The notes under the pieces were generated by a model. The model was not told the DNA's origin, searched no databases, and saw nothing but the letters and a program-made list of their open reading frames with translations. From Catellatospora sp. TT07R-123 (lineage in GTDB: Bacteria > Actinomycetota > Actinomycetes > Mycobacteriales > Micromonosporaceae), in NCBI RefSeq assembly GCF_018327705.1, contig NZ_BNEM01000002.1:2666001-2730000 (forward strand): a stretch of DNA of 64,000 nt, given 5' to 3'. Below, piece after piece: positions 7,597-17,148 of the stretch. The position numbers were made by a program, and so were the translations under genes. Each line of letters starts with the position of its first letter. Position 1 is the first letter of the stretch.

Positions 7597-9008
7597 TGCC
7601 CTCGCCGAACGAACGCGCGTCGCGTCTCGGGCATGTCTCCACCGTCCAGAACGCGATGATAGAGACAGCGATGACACGGTGGGTCACACCTGCCGTGGAG
7701 AAAGGAACGCCCGAAGCCGTGTCAACCCGGTGTGTCGCGGTTCAGGACCTGCCGGGTCCCACGCGCACACCACCCGCCTACGTGGTGGCCTTCGACGGCT
7801 CCGACCAGGAGATCCAGGCCCGCGCGCAATACCCGTCGATCCGGGTCGGGTTCATCCAGATCACCGGCGTGTTCGTCAACATCAACCAGTTCCTCAACAG
7901 CCGCGTTGACGGCCTGGTCGATCCCCGGCGCCTGATCGCCGCCCGTGACGCCCAGACCATCCAGGCCGCGCTGCCCGGATCGAACGTGGCCATCCAAGGC
8001 TTCAGCGGCGTGGACTCCTGGCGCGCCGAGCTGTACAACATGTTCAGCTCGCAGGGCACCCGCGACTTCTCCGCGGATCTGTTCAGCCTGACCGAAGCGC
8101 TCATGCATCTGTACGGCCGACACGGCGAGCCAGCCAAGACCATCAAACTGGGACGCTGCCCGACCTGCAAAGACACGACGCAGACCGTGCAAGTCAAGCC
8201 CACGGCGTGCACCGCCTGCGCGTCCGCCCTCTACCCCACCGACGTGCTGCGCACCCATGAGGAGTACAACCCTGACGGCAGTAATGACAAGATCCTCACG
8301 CGCACGATGAACGTGGCCGAGCGGCTGCTGATGCTGATCTACATGGGTGGCCTCTCACGGTACAAGCCGCAGGTGGCTGCGAGCGGCATGTTCATCACCG
8401 ACGGGCCTCTGGCATTCCATGGACCCACGGCACCGCTGAAGAGACGCATGGTCGGCTACTGGGGCGAGGTCTGCAGCGCCCAGGAGCAAGCCGGGTGCGC
8501 CCCGCCGCTGTTGGTCGGCGTGGAGAAGAAGGGTGTGTTCGTCGACCACGCCGCAAGCATCGCCGAGTTCATACCTCAGCGGCACGTCATGATGTTGGAT
8601 AACATCTACATCCACGACAAGATCCAGCGGAGCAGCAACAACGATATCTACGGCCACGATGAGTTCTACGGCCGCCGCTTCCTCTACAAGACGAGCACGG
8701 ACCAGATGATCGTCTTGACGGTTCCGCGCGTGCCGGCCGGTCAGCCGTATGAGGCCGCCCAGCCCGACGGCACCAACCCGTGTGAGGACTTTGCCAGCTA
8801 CCCCACGCTGCGCAGTACAGTCGAACAGCTTGATCGGTTGCAGACCAGGCTCTACCCCAACGCCATCATTCCCGTCGCGCTGGCCCACTCGGAGGCATCG
8901 CTGCCCCTCGGGACGGGCCGCAGCGTCTTGACGCTGCTGGCGCAGCATCACCTCGGCCTGGAACAAAACACTAAAGGGCTGCTCGGCCAGCACAGCCCGT
9001 TCCAATGA
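7596..9008 (+). CDS. nurA: NurA-type nuclease with inserted zinc finger, HerA partner
   Basis: The ATG at 7596 shares bases with the HerA stop and has GGGAGG at a proper distance; the frame is open upstream but overlaps HerA and is arginine-rich shadow. The 470-residue protein shows NurA features: an N-terminal acidic strand VVAFDGSDQE (Asp near residue 67), FITDGPLAF (Asp near residue 268), GVEKKG (about residue 307) and a terminal LAHSEASLPLGTG. A CPTCKD...CTAC zinc-finger insert lies near residue 190. NurA is a 5'-3' exonuclease/endonuclease that acts on DNA threaded by HerA. This copy is in a bacterial defence setting and is longer than typical archaeal NurA, partly because of the insert. 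The family call rests on motif pattern and on HerA coupling. Confidence 0.75.
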   Translation: MPSPNERASRLGHVSTVQNAMIETAMTRWVTPAVEKGTPEAVSTRCVAVQDLPGPTRTPPAYVVAFDGSDQEIQARAQYPSIRVGFIQITGVFVNINQFLNSRVDGLVDPRRLIAARDAQTIQAALPGSNVAIQGFSGVDSWRAELYNMFSSQGTRDFSADLFSLTEALMHLYGRHGEPAKTIKLGRCPTCKDTTQTVQVKPTACTACASALYPTDVLRTHEEYNPDGSNDKILTRTMNVAERLLMLIYMGGLSRYKPQVAASGMFITDGPLAFHGPTAPLKRRMVGYWGEVCSAQEQAGCAPPLLVGVEKKGVFVDHAASIAEFIPQRHVMMLDNIYIHDKIQRSSNNDIYGHDEFYGRRFLYKTSTDQMIVLTVPRVPAGQPYEAAQPDGTNPCEDFASYPTLRSTVEQLDRLQTRLYPNAIIPVALAHSEASLPLGTGRSVLTLLAQHHLGLEQNTKGLLGQHSPFQ

Positions 9009-9390
9009 AACGCACTGCGCACGGTTCGACGGGAGGCATCTGTCGGATGGCACCACGCCGGACGGGATCGACCCGAATTCTCGAGGTCTTGAGACCGCAA
9101 GCCCGTAACCGACTCGGTATCAGCCAGGCTAGTCAGCAGCGGGCGGCTGACAGAACACCGGCGGCGAGACGGCACCCGCGTAGTCAGTTTGGAAGACTGA
9201 AACTCTGCGTTCGGCTGGCGCCGGCCACAGGCCGACGGCGGCTGTCGTTCGTGAAGTCGTGAACTGAGCGCCTGACACGTACGGCTGACTACCCGTCGCG
9301 CTGACCCCCAAGAGCAGGAACGACCAACAAGACAAAGCGGGTCAGAATGGAGGAGTCACATCCCGCCGTAATGAGGGGCAGGAGGTTGTC
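9009..9390. other. Non-coding stretch upstream of recombinase A
   Basis: No credible gene is seen. It contains the short palindrome GGTCT-TG-AGACC (9085-9096) and, next to the recombinase, a good ribosome-binding site. The last attachment site of the recombinase could lie here, but no duplicated core is visible in the window. Confidence 0.35.
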
Positions 9391-10857
9391 ATGCTGCCGC
9401 CAGACGTCGATAGCCCTTTGGATTGGTGGCTTACTCAAGCTGACACACCTGGACGAGTCACGGCGCTTCGGGACACGCCAGCAGGGCCTTCGTGGCTCAA
9501 ATTCGCCTTCTACGGCCGGATGTCGACCAAGGAGTGGCAGCATCGCTTGTCGTCAGGACGTTGGCAGCGCGACTTCGCCGAGGACGTGGTCCGTGGTCAC
9601 GGCGAGATCGTGGCCGAGTACTTCGACCTCGGCCGGCGCGTGAGACCATGGCATCAACGTCCGCAGGCGTCGATGCTGCTGGCAGCGCTGACCGACCCTG
9701 ACCGCCTGTTCAACGCCGTGGTGATCGGCGAGTTCGAACGCGCGTTCTACGGCAACCATTTCAAGCAGATCCTTCCCCTGTTTGCCGAGAACGGCGTCCA
9801 GCTGTGGCTGCCTGAGATCGGCGGACCGGTCGACCCGGCCAGCCACGAACACATGGCAGTGCTGGAGCTGTTGGGGGTTCACTCAAAGAGGGAGATCCAG
9901 CGCGCCCGGTTCCGGGCCAAGGCCGCGATGCGGGCACAGGTTATCGAGCAGGGCCGCCATCAAGGCGGACGGCCACCGTTCGGCTACCGCCTGGTCCGGG
10001 CCGGCCTGCATCCGAATCCCGCTCACGCCAAATGGGGACGGCCGGCGTTTCGTCTCGATCCTGACTCGCGGACAGCGCATCACGTTCAGTGGATCTTCGC
10101 GCAGCGGATCGCCGGTCGCAGCGTAGCCAACATCGCCAAGCTGCTCAACGAGCGCGGTGTGCCGTGCCCGTCGCGTGTAGACCCCGACCGCAACCCCCAT
10201 CGCAGCGGTGAGGTGTGGGTGCAGACCACGGTCAGGTCGATCCTGGAGAATGCGCGCTACACCGGCCGGCAGGTGTGGAACCGGCAGCAGACCGAGCAAG
10301 GGCCGCTGGACGCAGCAGACGACCTGCTGGGCCGATCGGAGAACCGCCGCTGGAATCTGATCCGCGACTGGGCGATCTCGAAGGTCGCCGTTCATCCGCC
10401 GCTGGTCAGCGAGCGGGACTTCGTGATGGCTCAACTCATCCGCAGCGTACCGGCACCCAAGGACGCCACAAGCCGGATCTACGCGCTGGCGGGCCTGGTC
10501 TGGTGCCAGATGTGCGGCCGCAAGTTCGACTCCCACTGGTCTCATGGGAACCCGGCTTACCGATGCCGACACGGCCAGCGCAGCGACAAGCCCGGCGGCA
10601 CCAACGAGCCATGGCTTTACATCCGCGAAGACGACGTCGTGCGGTGGGTCGCTGAGCTGCTGCGGCTGTCGCACGAACCCGAGACGATCGCTGTACGGCT
10701 GCGGGCCGACGGCAGCCGGGTGCTGTGCGGCCCTGATCGAAAACTGAGCCTCGATGCGTCGGTCCGTAGTCCCGCCCGTATTCCGCGTCCACGATCGCCG
10801 AAAGGGCCTGCCACCCCGCCGCGCGCAGGCACCCGCGCCTTCATGGAATTCTACTGA
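9391..10857 (+). CDS. Large serine recombinase (A)
   Basis: ATG at 9391 is preceded by AGGAGG six bases upstream. The 488-residue protein begins with a resolvase catalytic domain (FAFYGRMSTKE, nucleophile Ser45; VVIGEFERAF). A recombinase domain with the helix-rich GGRPPFGYRLV and NARYTGRQVWNRQQT segments follows. A zinc ribbon near residue 370 reads WCQMCGRKFDSHWSHG with later CRHG. This is the layout of large serine integrases and transposon recombinases. It is closely related to the recombinase at 21964, with which it shares the same catalytic and zinc-ribbon phrases. It separates the HerA-NurA module from the pPIWI-RE module and may have carried one of them in. Confidence 0.88.
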   Translation: MLPPDVDSPLDWWLTQADTPGRVTALRDTPAGPSWLKFAFYGRMSTKEWQHRLSSGRWQRDFAEDVVRGHGEIVAEYFDLGRRVRPWHQRPQASMLLAALTDPDRLFNAVVIGEFERAFYGNHFKQILPLFAENGVQLWLPEIGGPVDPASHEHMAVLELLGVHSKREIQRARFRAKAAMRAQVIEQGRHQGGRPPFGYRLVRAGLHPNPAHAKWGRPAFRLDPDSRTAHHVQWIFAQRIAGRSVANIAKLLNERGVPCPSRVDPDRNPHRSGEVWVQTTVRSILENARYTGRQVWNRQQTEQGPLDAADDLLGRSENRRWNLIRDWAISKVAVHPPLVSERDFVMAQLIRSVPAPKDATSRIYALAGLVWCQMCGRKFDSHWSHGNPAYRCRHGQRSDKPGGTNEPWLYIREDDVVRWVAELLRLSHEPETIAVRLRADGSRVLCGPDRKLSLDASVRSPARIPRPRSPKGPATPPRAGTRAFMEFY

Positions 10858-10884
10858 CGGCGGATTCAGAGCAAAGAGCCACCG

Positions 10885-11151
10885 ATGTCACCCACCTCAC
10901 CCTGCACGGCCGCCAGCGGCTGGCTCGCGTACTGACCGCGCTCGTCGCACTGGTCACCGCGGCAGTCATCTCCACCCCGCGCCGCGCACACCGCCGCCTG
11001 CTCCGACAGCACCAGCATTACCGTCGTCAACTTCACCGCCTTCGGCGCCAGCATCGTCGTCGCCTGCGACCTAACCGCACTACTCGACCATCATCGTCCG
11101 AAACACCAGATCGGCGCTGGTGGACCGTCGGGGCCGGATCGGCTCGGTTGA
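10885..11151 (+). pseudogene. Frameshifted remnant of a small secreted protein
   Basis: One frame reads HLTLHGRQRLARVLTALVAL followed by VTAAVISTP, which looks like a signal peptide. From about 10980 the protein-like reading moves to another frame (AHTAACSDSTSITVVNFTAF and then ASIVVACDLTALL). A small indel near 10980 would join them. The second part is reminiscent of short secreted proteins with a TVVVDF strand. No start with a Shine-Dalgarno site is seen. The stretch up to the XRE gene (11152-11290) shows nothing else. Confidence 0.3.
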
Positions 11152-11293
11152 GGTTCGCGCGGCGCTGCTCATCGTGCGAGGCTGGCCGAAAGCGACCCTC
11201 GCGAGGGCCGACACGGTATGGCGTTGACCGGAGCCGTCGGTACACCTGTTCGAAATTTTGGTTCAGGTCCGTGAAATCCGGCCGAGTGAAGTT

Positions 11294-11308
11294 TATATTG
11301 ATGAGGTG
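11294..11308 (+). promoter_or_regulatory. Possible leaderless promoter of the XRE gene
   Basis: TATATT at 11294-11299 is followed by six bases and then the in-frame GTG at 11306, the spacing expected if transcription starts at the start codon. No convincing -35 box is seen. Confidence 0.4.
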
Positions 11309-12541
11309 TCGAGACCTGCTGAGCCGTTCGCACCGTCGGTGATGGCGCAGCTCAGGCTGTCCGCTGGACTAAGCCAGTCGCGACTCGCCCTCTTGATCAA
11401 GGTGTCGAAGCGGCAGGTCATCAACTACGAGAAGGGCCGGCATACCCCGACGCCTGCCAAACTCAAGGCGCTGGCGGAAGCACTGTCGACAACCGCGCAA
11501 CAATTGGTCGGCACTCCCCCTGGCCACGAGACGCTTAGCGATCTTCGACGCTTTGCGGGCATGGATCGCGAAGAGGCGGCAACGCGGATGGCTAGGCTTC
11601 TGCCAGGTGCCTGGGCTTGGAGGCTGCAACGTCTTGAGGTTGGAGAAGCCGTCGCAACCTGGCCGTCGTCGGCATCGCCACCCCAGGTGGTCGCGGCTCT
11701 CGCAGAGGTCTACCAAGTGCCGAAAGCTGTCGTGCTCAGCGCCTGGAAGAGAACATCGGCGACACCTTCCGACGCGGGCGAGACTCCTACAGAGGCCGGC
11801 TCGCAGGACGCGCGCAGTAAAGCCGCCCGCGACTGGGATGGGCTGAACGAGAGGCAGCGCGTATACCTGAAGATCTTCTTTCATCAGGATCGAGCCGCAG
11901 AACGTGAGGCGAAAGCGACGCATGCCGCCGGACGAAGGCCCGTTCCTCCATCGGTGTGGCGCAAGCTCCCATTCAGCATCAAGGCAGATCCCGCCTTCAC
12001 CGGCTATACGCCGATACAGCAGGCGCTGCGCACGGACGGCCAGCACGACGCCGGCGCCGGCGCCACGGTGCACGCTTTGGCCCATCGTGGTCTGGTGGAG
12101 GTCAGCGAGGACCAAGTCGAGGTCTTCCCACTGGGATTCGTGCCGCGGGTGCTCGTTGAACTGACACGCGCCGGGCGCGCATGTGCACGGTACGGCCTCG
12201 ACGAACTGCCGGAGCCACGAGACAGAGACGGCTTGCTCTCGGATTGGCTCTGGCAGAACTTGGTCAAGGTCGCAGCGGCTGGCATCAACGGGCTCGCCGA
12301 GGACGGACTTTGGGGGAAAGCGAGATTCTTTCTCGGCACAGGCTATCGCCCGAATGGTTCACCGAGCCGCGGTTATATCGATCTTGTTCCGGTCAAGCAG
12401 GCGACCGAGGCTGGAACCTATGTCCGTGCGTACCGATGGCATCTTACGGACGCCGGCCGAACCCATATTGACCAGCACTTCCCCACATACCGCCGTCTCT
12501 ACCCCGCCGTCCATGACGGCTCGGAGCCCTTGTGGTCCTGA
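11306..12541 (+). CDS. XRE-family regulator with two HTH segments
   Basis: Start is uncertain: GTG at 11306 (leaderless arrangement) or TTG at 11258; neither has a clear ribosome-binding site. With 11306 the protein has 411 residues. The first Cro/CI helix-turn-helix is at about residues 12-65 (LRLSAGLSQSRLALLIKVSK...INYEKGRHTPTPAKLKALA). A second, more degenerate HTH follows at about 72-140. The rest is unrecognised: LNERQRVYLKIFFHQDRAAE, then a winged-helix-like segment with VHALAHRGLVEVSE. The gene ends 66 bases before the pPIWI-RE nuclease gene on the same strand, so it may control that locus. Alternatively the C-terminal part may sense a signal and act directly in defence. Confidence 0.72.
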   Translation: MSRPAEPFAPSVMAQLRLSAGLSQSRLALLIKVSKRQVINYEKGRHTPTPAKLKALAEALSTTAQQLVGTPPGHETLSDLRRFAGMDREEAATRMARLLPGAWAWRLQRLEVGEAVATWPSSASPPQVVAALAEVYQVPKAVVLSAWKRTSATPSDAGETPTEAGSQDARSKAARDWDGLNERQRVYLKIFFHQDRAAEREAKATHAAGRRPVPPSVWRKLPFSIKADPAFTGYTPIQQALRTDGQHDAGAGATVHALAHRGLVEVSEDQVEVFPLGFVPRVLVELTRAGRACARYGLDELPEPRDRDGLLSDWLWQNLVKVAAAGINGLAEDGLWGKARFFLGTGYRPNGSPSRGYIDLVPVKQATEAGTYVRAYRWHLTDAGRTHIDQHFPTYRRLYPAVHDGSEPLWS

Positions 12542-12594
12542 TCCACCTCCCCTAACGGGTGAACCGCACCATCTGGATTGTCGCCGCCACCGCG

Positions 12595-12610
12595 TAGTGT
12601 GCCGCCCGTG
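12595..12610 (+). promoter_or_regulatory. Leaderless promoter -10 box of the pPIWI-RE nuclease gene
   Basis: TAGTGT (12595-12600), seven bases, then GTG at 12608. The same phrase (TAnnnT, GCCGCCC, GTG) occurs at 23663-23678. This decides the start at 12608 rather than 12578 and suggests that the pPIWI-RE genes have their own promoter, separate from the XRE gene. Confidence 0.5.
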
Positions 12611-13831
12611 ACTTTCTCCAGCCCTGCTCTAAACGCGACAGCTGCCCGCGTTCAGGTCATGACTGCGGCAGCCCGAGCAGCCCAAGCGGTCACCGATACC
12701 GAACAGCCGCCGGAGAGTAGGCTGCAGACCCTAATGGACGCCCATGCGCGGGTCCTTGCCGTCCGCGGTCCAGGAAATCCGCTCACGTTTTCCGACTTCC
12801 GTGATCTCCTCACGCAGGACCTCTCGTTGCTCCTTCCTTCGCACATCGCGGCCGAGGAATTGCAGGGTGTCTGCCTGATCACCGAAGACGGCCAGTACGA
12901 CGATGACCTCTACGACCTGGAGCAGGAGCAGATGCTCGTGCTGCGGGCCTTGGCCAAGGCAGTGCGGGGTGGGCGGACCCCCTCAGGTGAAAGCCTCGCA
13001 GAGGAAATGGATCAGGAACGGGCCTATACGGCGCTGAAGAAGCGGGGCGAGCAGGCAGTTTACGTGCAGGGCCGCCAGGCGCTCATAGACATGCCGGCCG
13101 GATCTGACAAGGATCTCAGGAAGCTTCGAATCCCGAGTTCGGTCGTCGACTTCTACCAGCCGATCGCGCACGCCGCGTTGTTCGACCGGTGGTGGTTCGC
13201 GTGCCCGGTGTGCCGATGGCCTATGAAGATCACAATTCAGAGGGGCCGAGGAACTAAAACCGGCAGCGCCAGATGCTTCCATCGCCCGCACGCTGCAATG
13301 GGTGCCTCATACATTTTCGGTATTCCTGACGGCGGCCGGCCTCCGTCTTTGATGCCTGCGGCATCCGCTCCTCCTCGTCCATCCGGCGCGGCGGCGGTCT
13401 TGTTCACTGATGTTTCGGGCCGCGTGCCTGAACCGACGCCCGCCGAAGACCACAAGGCGCTCACTCGCGGTGTCTGGCGCTGGACAACGATTCCAGGACT
13501 TGTGGAGGTCGGGCTGCACCGCGCCTTGGAGGCTCGCGGGATCAAGGTGGACCTATGGCCAGCCCTTGACGCGTACGACCTTCATGTCGAGTTGCCGGCG
13601 ATGTCATTCCGCATCGATGTAAAGGACTACAGCAACCCGCTGCTTCTTGGGAAGAAGATTCAGGCTGATGAGGGCGACGCCGGCGGCGCTCAGTGGCTGG
13701 TCGTGCCAGACTTCCGGCCATCCAGCGTCCCGGTACTGACAACGGTCTGCGCGGAGTTCGGCCTACGCGTAGCCACCGCCGGCGCCATGGGACAGATGAT
13801 CTGTGAGAAGGCTGGGATCGCATGGCAGTGA
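12608..13831 (+). CDS. pPIWI-RE-associated nuclease with zinc finger and PD-(D/E)XK-like domain
   Basis: The GTG at 12608 is chosen on leaderless spacing; it gives 407 residues. The N-terminal half is helical and unrecognised. A zinc-finger candidate is at about residues 198-225 (FACPVCRWPM with later Cys/His). The C-terminal domain looks like a restriction-endonuclease fold: PGLVEVGLHRALEARG, then DAYDLHVELP and FRIDVKDYSNPLLLGKKI, giving Glu, Asp and D-V-K in the usual order. A nuclease of this class, a DinG-like helicase and a pPIWI-RE protein are the three components of the system predicted by comparative genomics. The stop overlaps the helicase start by 10 bases. The family call depends partly on this context. 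Confidence 0.72.
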   Translation: MTFSSPALNATAARVQVMTAAARAAQAVTDTEQPPESRLQTLMDAHARVLAVRGPGNPLTFSDFRDLLTQDLSLLLPSHIAAEELQGVCLITEDGQYDDDLYDLEQEQMLVLRALAKAVRGGRTPSGESLAEEMDQERAYTALKKRGEQAVYVQGRQALIDMPAGSDKDLRKLRIPSSVVDFYQPIAHAALFDRWWFACPVCRWPMKITIQRGRGTKTGSARCFHRPHAAMGASYIFGIPDGGRPPSLMPAASAPPRPSGAAAVLFTDVSGRVPEPTPAEDHKALTRGVWRWTTIPGLVEVGLHRALEARGIKVDLWPALDAYDLHVELPAMSFRIDVKDYSNPLLLGKKIQADEGDAGGAQWLVVPDFRPSSVPVLTTVCAEFGLRVATAGAMGQMICEKAGIAWQ

Positions 13832-16800
13832 CAAACAGACTCAGCAAGAATGACGGGGCAATCCTCGCTTCTCTCGCCTTGGCGGCGCACTATTTCCCTG
13901 CTCGCGGCACCGGCGGTGTCTCATTGGCCAGGTTTACCCATGCCGCCTTTCTGATCGGTGGACACTACGACACCTGGGATAGGTGGCGGGAGATGTCGCA
14001 TCAGGAGCGTCAACGCATCGCCGCGGTGCTGGGGGCGGCACCTGAGGAACTCTGCAAGTTGGGCAAACTCAGCAGACGCGCGCGTAGGCTTCTCTCGGCA
14101 GGCCCTGAGGGCCAGAGCAGTCACCCGTTCTCTCTCTACGGCGAGGAGCCCGAGCGGGCGGACGCGGCGGTCCCGCGCGTCGGTGGTGATCTTCTCGGCT
14201 ACGCAGACAGGATCCTAGATCGACTGCGCCGGGACCATCGCCGTCGGCGGCCCCAGGAGATCGCGCGAGAAGGGACATGGCTCACCCGAACGTGGTACTC
14301 CCCAGGGATCGGGCTGGTCCAGGGGAAGGTTGTGATTCCGGACTTCGGCGAGCCGGGCGAGAACGAGGGGTCGTTCAACGTAGAGACCGTGCCCTACATG
14401 GCCGAGGTCGTCATCGACACCGACGCCCTCCTCGACCTTGCAGGAGACATCGACAAGCGTTATCGCCCCGAGGATCGCTATGTGCAGCGCGTCCTCAGCG
14501 ATCTCTTCCGGCAGATGGACACCACCGACACCATCGAGGTAGCGAAGGCTCTGAAGCTGATCGCCGGGCCGCTGGAGATCCTGAACGCACCCACGGGCAC
14601 GGGTAAGAGCGTCTTCGTCAGGGTCGCGGCATCGTGGTTCGCGCTGAACAAGTTGACGATCACGCTCGTGCTACCGACCGTTGAGGCCACGCTTTCCACG
14701 GCGTGGGACATTCAGGAGGATCTGCAACATCTTCGAGTCTTGCGGTCCCTGCCGCAGGAACTCGTCTGCACTCCGCTGATGTCGCCCTACGGCCTGTACG
14801 AGCGGGCACTCAAGGCCGGCGCCCGCGTCGAGGGCTCGTTTCTCGATCAGTCGGCCAAGTCGCGGTGGCGCATCGACCAGCTCGCCTACGGTTGCGCGCT
14901 CGGCCCGCTCACCGAGATCAATGCGCCGTTCCCGCCGGGCAGCGAATCGTGTCGCACCCTCACGCCGTTACCGCCGAAGTCGGGTAACCACGCCTGCCCG
15001 TGGATGACCACGACGTGCGGCAAGTTCGAGCAGCCGCGCAGAGCCATCGGTGCTTCCGTCATCGTCACCAACCATCACAACTTCATGGTCGGACGTTTCC
15101 CGCTGCCCGTCGTGCTGGACGGACGCAAGGTCGACGACGTGTCGATAGCCGAGTTCATCTTCAGGAGGTCTCATGCTGTCCTCATCGACGAGGTGGACCA
15201 GTTCCAGTCGACCGCCCTCGGGATGTGCGCGAGCGAGTTGGTGCTCGACACCCGACGCAACTACGCAGTCCCACTGAAAGAACTCGATGATGACAAGGCC
15301 CGGCTGCCGATCGAGGCGGCCAAAGACCTCTGCCCAACAATCAGCCACGCCCGGTACCTCTCCGAATTCCTATTGGCGGGCATCTGCACCAACGACATCC
15401 ATCTTCGGCAGTACGAGGGCAGCGGCCCGGCTCGCGACCAGCAAGGGCTGAACACCACCGGCTGGCATCTGGCCGGCGGACGGGACCGACGGCTGATCAT
15501 GCTGCTGTTCCCCGACGCAGGCATCACCAACGAACAAGAGGTACCCAACGAACTGTTCGGGCTCCTCAATGCCCTCGGCCCCGCCCATCCGGGCGCAGAC
15601 GACGGCTACACCGCCGATGAATCGATAGAGCTACCGCCGCACCTGCGCGCGGTACGGGCCAGTCTGGAGAAGGTTCTTGCACCACGGGGCGAGGATCTGC
15701 TCGCCCAGGTCAAGCTGGAGCTCTCCGATGCACTACGGGACGCGGTCAAAGACGCCCACCTGCGCAGCGAAGCGATCGAGCTGCTGCTGGTCCGCACGTG
15801 GCTGCGGGAACTCGACGCCGCGCTTGCTCTGCTACGCAACAAAACCGCTCAACTTCGATCCATCGGCCTGCCCTCGGCACGCAAACTCGCCGAACGGCTC
15901 GAATCCAGAGTCGCCGCCAACGTCCTGCCTTACGGGATGCTGGGAGGTGCGATCGTCGGATACCGCGTGACAGGGCTCGACGACCCAGACAAGTCCGCCG
16001 AGCTCACCGCACAGTGCATCTCCGGTGATCCACACACCTACACCGCGCAGCTCGGCAGCATCGTCTCCTTGGTCCTGGCCGGAGTAGAACGGCCCGTAAT
16101 GGGACTGTCGGCGACCGCCTACTTCCCTCAGGCGGTTCGCGAGCACGTGCACGCCGAGGTCAAGTGGTGGATGACCGACGCCGCCCCGGACAGCATCCGC
16201 GCACGACGGCACATGATCACCGATGCGGTCGACCAGCCCATCCGGATCTCCGGCATCCCACAGGCCCACAAACGCCGAGCATTGATCACCCTCGGCGACC
16301 AACTCTACGACAAGCAGATTCATCCAGAACTCGCCCGGATCGCGAAGACCGACCCGGCGCGGGCCCATGCTGCGGTCGTCGTCAACTCCTACGAACACTG
16401 CCGACATATCGCCCTCGGCATCCGCGGATCAAGTCTCTACACCGGGGGACTCTGCGTCGCCGTACCACCTGACAAGGAGCGACGCGACAAACTCCCCCCA
16501 CTGCCGCCCGGCATCGCGGAACTCACACCGGAAGAGTTCGAGACCTTCCCCAGCCGGGGCACCATCCTGGTCGTGCCGATGGCCCGGATCGCCCGCGGCC
16601 TGAATATCGTCATCGGCACCAAGTCGGCCATCACCCCGGTCTACCTGTGCACCCGTCCGCTCGCGCTGCTGACCGACCCGCCAGAGATGTATGCCAGCAT
16701 CAATGCTGCGGGACTGCGGGCATTGCCGGCCGGTCCGTCTGCCGACCCCGTGGCCGCGCTACAGGTAGCCCGGCAGGCTGCCTGGGAGCGACTCGGTGTG

Positions 16801-17100
16801 ATTATGCGATCGGCACCCGGATTCGTCGCGACACGGCCCGAGCTTCAAGAAGAAATCGTCGCGGGCATGATTGTCGATATGATTCAGCTTGCCGGGCGTG
16901 CCCGGCGAGGCGGGACCGACATGACCCTCCACCTGGTCGATTATGCGTTCCACGAGGACTCATGGCAATCCGACCTCGCGAACATCCTGCGCCGAATGTA
17001 CGAGCAGTGGCATCCCGACCAGCGCAAGCAGATGAACGCCATATACCGCGAAGCGCTCGCCGCCTTCCTGGCATACGCGGGCATCGACGCCAACGGCTAG
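13822..17100 (+). CDS. DinG/XPD-like Fe-S superfamily 2 helicase of the pPIWI-RE system
   Basis: The 1092-residue protein starts inside the end of the nuclease gene. Walker A is LNAPTGTGKS near residue 254 and the DEAH-like box is VLIDEVDQFQS near residue 455. Between them lies a cluster of cysteines (GCALG, ESCRTL, HACPW, TTCGKFE) matching the Fe-S domain of XPD/DinG helicases, then VTNHHNFM. Motif VI is QLAGRARRGG near residue 1020. Such helicases unwind DNA or DNA/RNA hybrids 5'-3'. The protein is longer than DinG (about 700), with an N-terminal extension of about 240 residues and a large middle insert. It lies between the nuclease and pPIWI-RE genes in one transcription unit, so it probably remodels the nucleic acid that pPIWI-RE recognises. 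Confidence 0.85.
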   Translation: MAVTNRLSKNDGAILASLALAAHYFPARGTGGVSLARFTHAAFLIGGHYDTWDRWREMSHQERQRIAAVLGAAPEELCKLGKLSRRARRLLSAGPEGQSSHPFSLYGEEPERADAAVPRVGGDLLGYADRILDRLRRDHRRRRPQEIAREGTWLTRTWYSPGIGLVQGKVVIPDFGEPGENEGSFNVETVPYMAEVVIDTDALLDLAGDIDKRYRPEDRYVQRVLSDLFRQMDTTDTIEVAKALKLIAGPLEILNAPTGTGKSVFVRVAASWFALNKLTITLVLPTVEATLSTAWDIQEDLQHLRVLRSLPQELVCTPLMSPYGLYERALKAGARVEGSFLDQSAKSRWRIDQLAYGCALGPLTEINAPFPPGSESCRTLTPLPPKSGNHACPWMTTTCGKFEQPRRAIGASVIVTNHHNFMVGRFPLPVVLDGRKVDDVSIAEFIFRRSHAVLIDEVDQFQSTALGMCASELVLDTRRNYAVPLKELDDDKARLPIEAAKDLCPTISHARYLSEFLLAGICTNDIHLRQYEGSGPARDQQGLNTTGWHLAGGRDRRLIMLLFPDAGITNEQEVPNELFGLLNALGPAHPGADDGYTADESIELPPHLRAVRASLEKVLAPRGEDLLAQVKLELSDALRDAVKDAHLRSEAIELLLVRTWLRELDAALALLRNKTAQLRSIGLPSARKLAERLESRVAANVLPYGMLGGAIVGYRVTGLDDPDKSAELTAQCISGDPHTYTAQLGSIVSLVLAGVERPVMGLSATAYFPQAVREHVHAEVKWWMTDAAPDSIRARRHMITDAVDQPIRISGIPQAHKRRALITLGDQLYDKQIHPELARIAKTDPARAHAAVVVNSYEHCRHIALGIRGSSLYTGGLCVAVPPDKERRDKLPPLPPGIAELTPEEFETFPSRGTILVVPMARIARGLNIVIGTKSAITPVYLCTRPLALLTDPPEMYASINAAGLRALPAGPSADPVAALQVARQAAWERLGVIMRSAPGFVATRPELQEEIVAGMIVDMIQLAGRARRGGTDMTLHLVDYAFHEDSWQSDLANILRRMYEQWHPDQRKQMNAIYREALAAFLAYAGIDANG

Positions 17101-17148
17101 CAGGCAACGGGCGTGTCCAATCATCGAGAGTAGGAGCAGCACAAGGGC

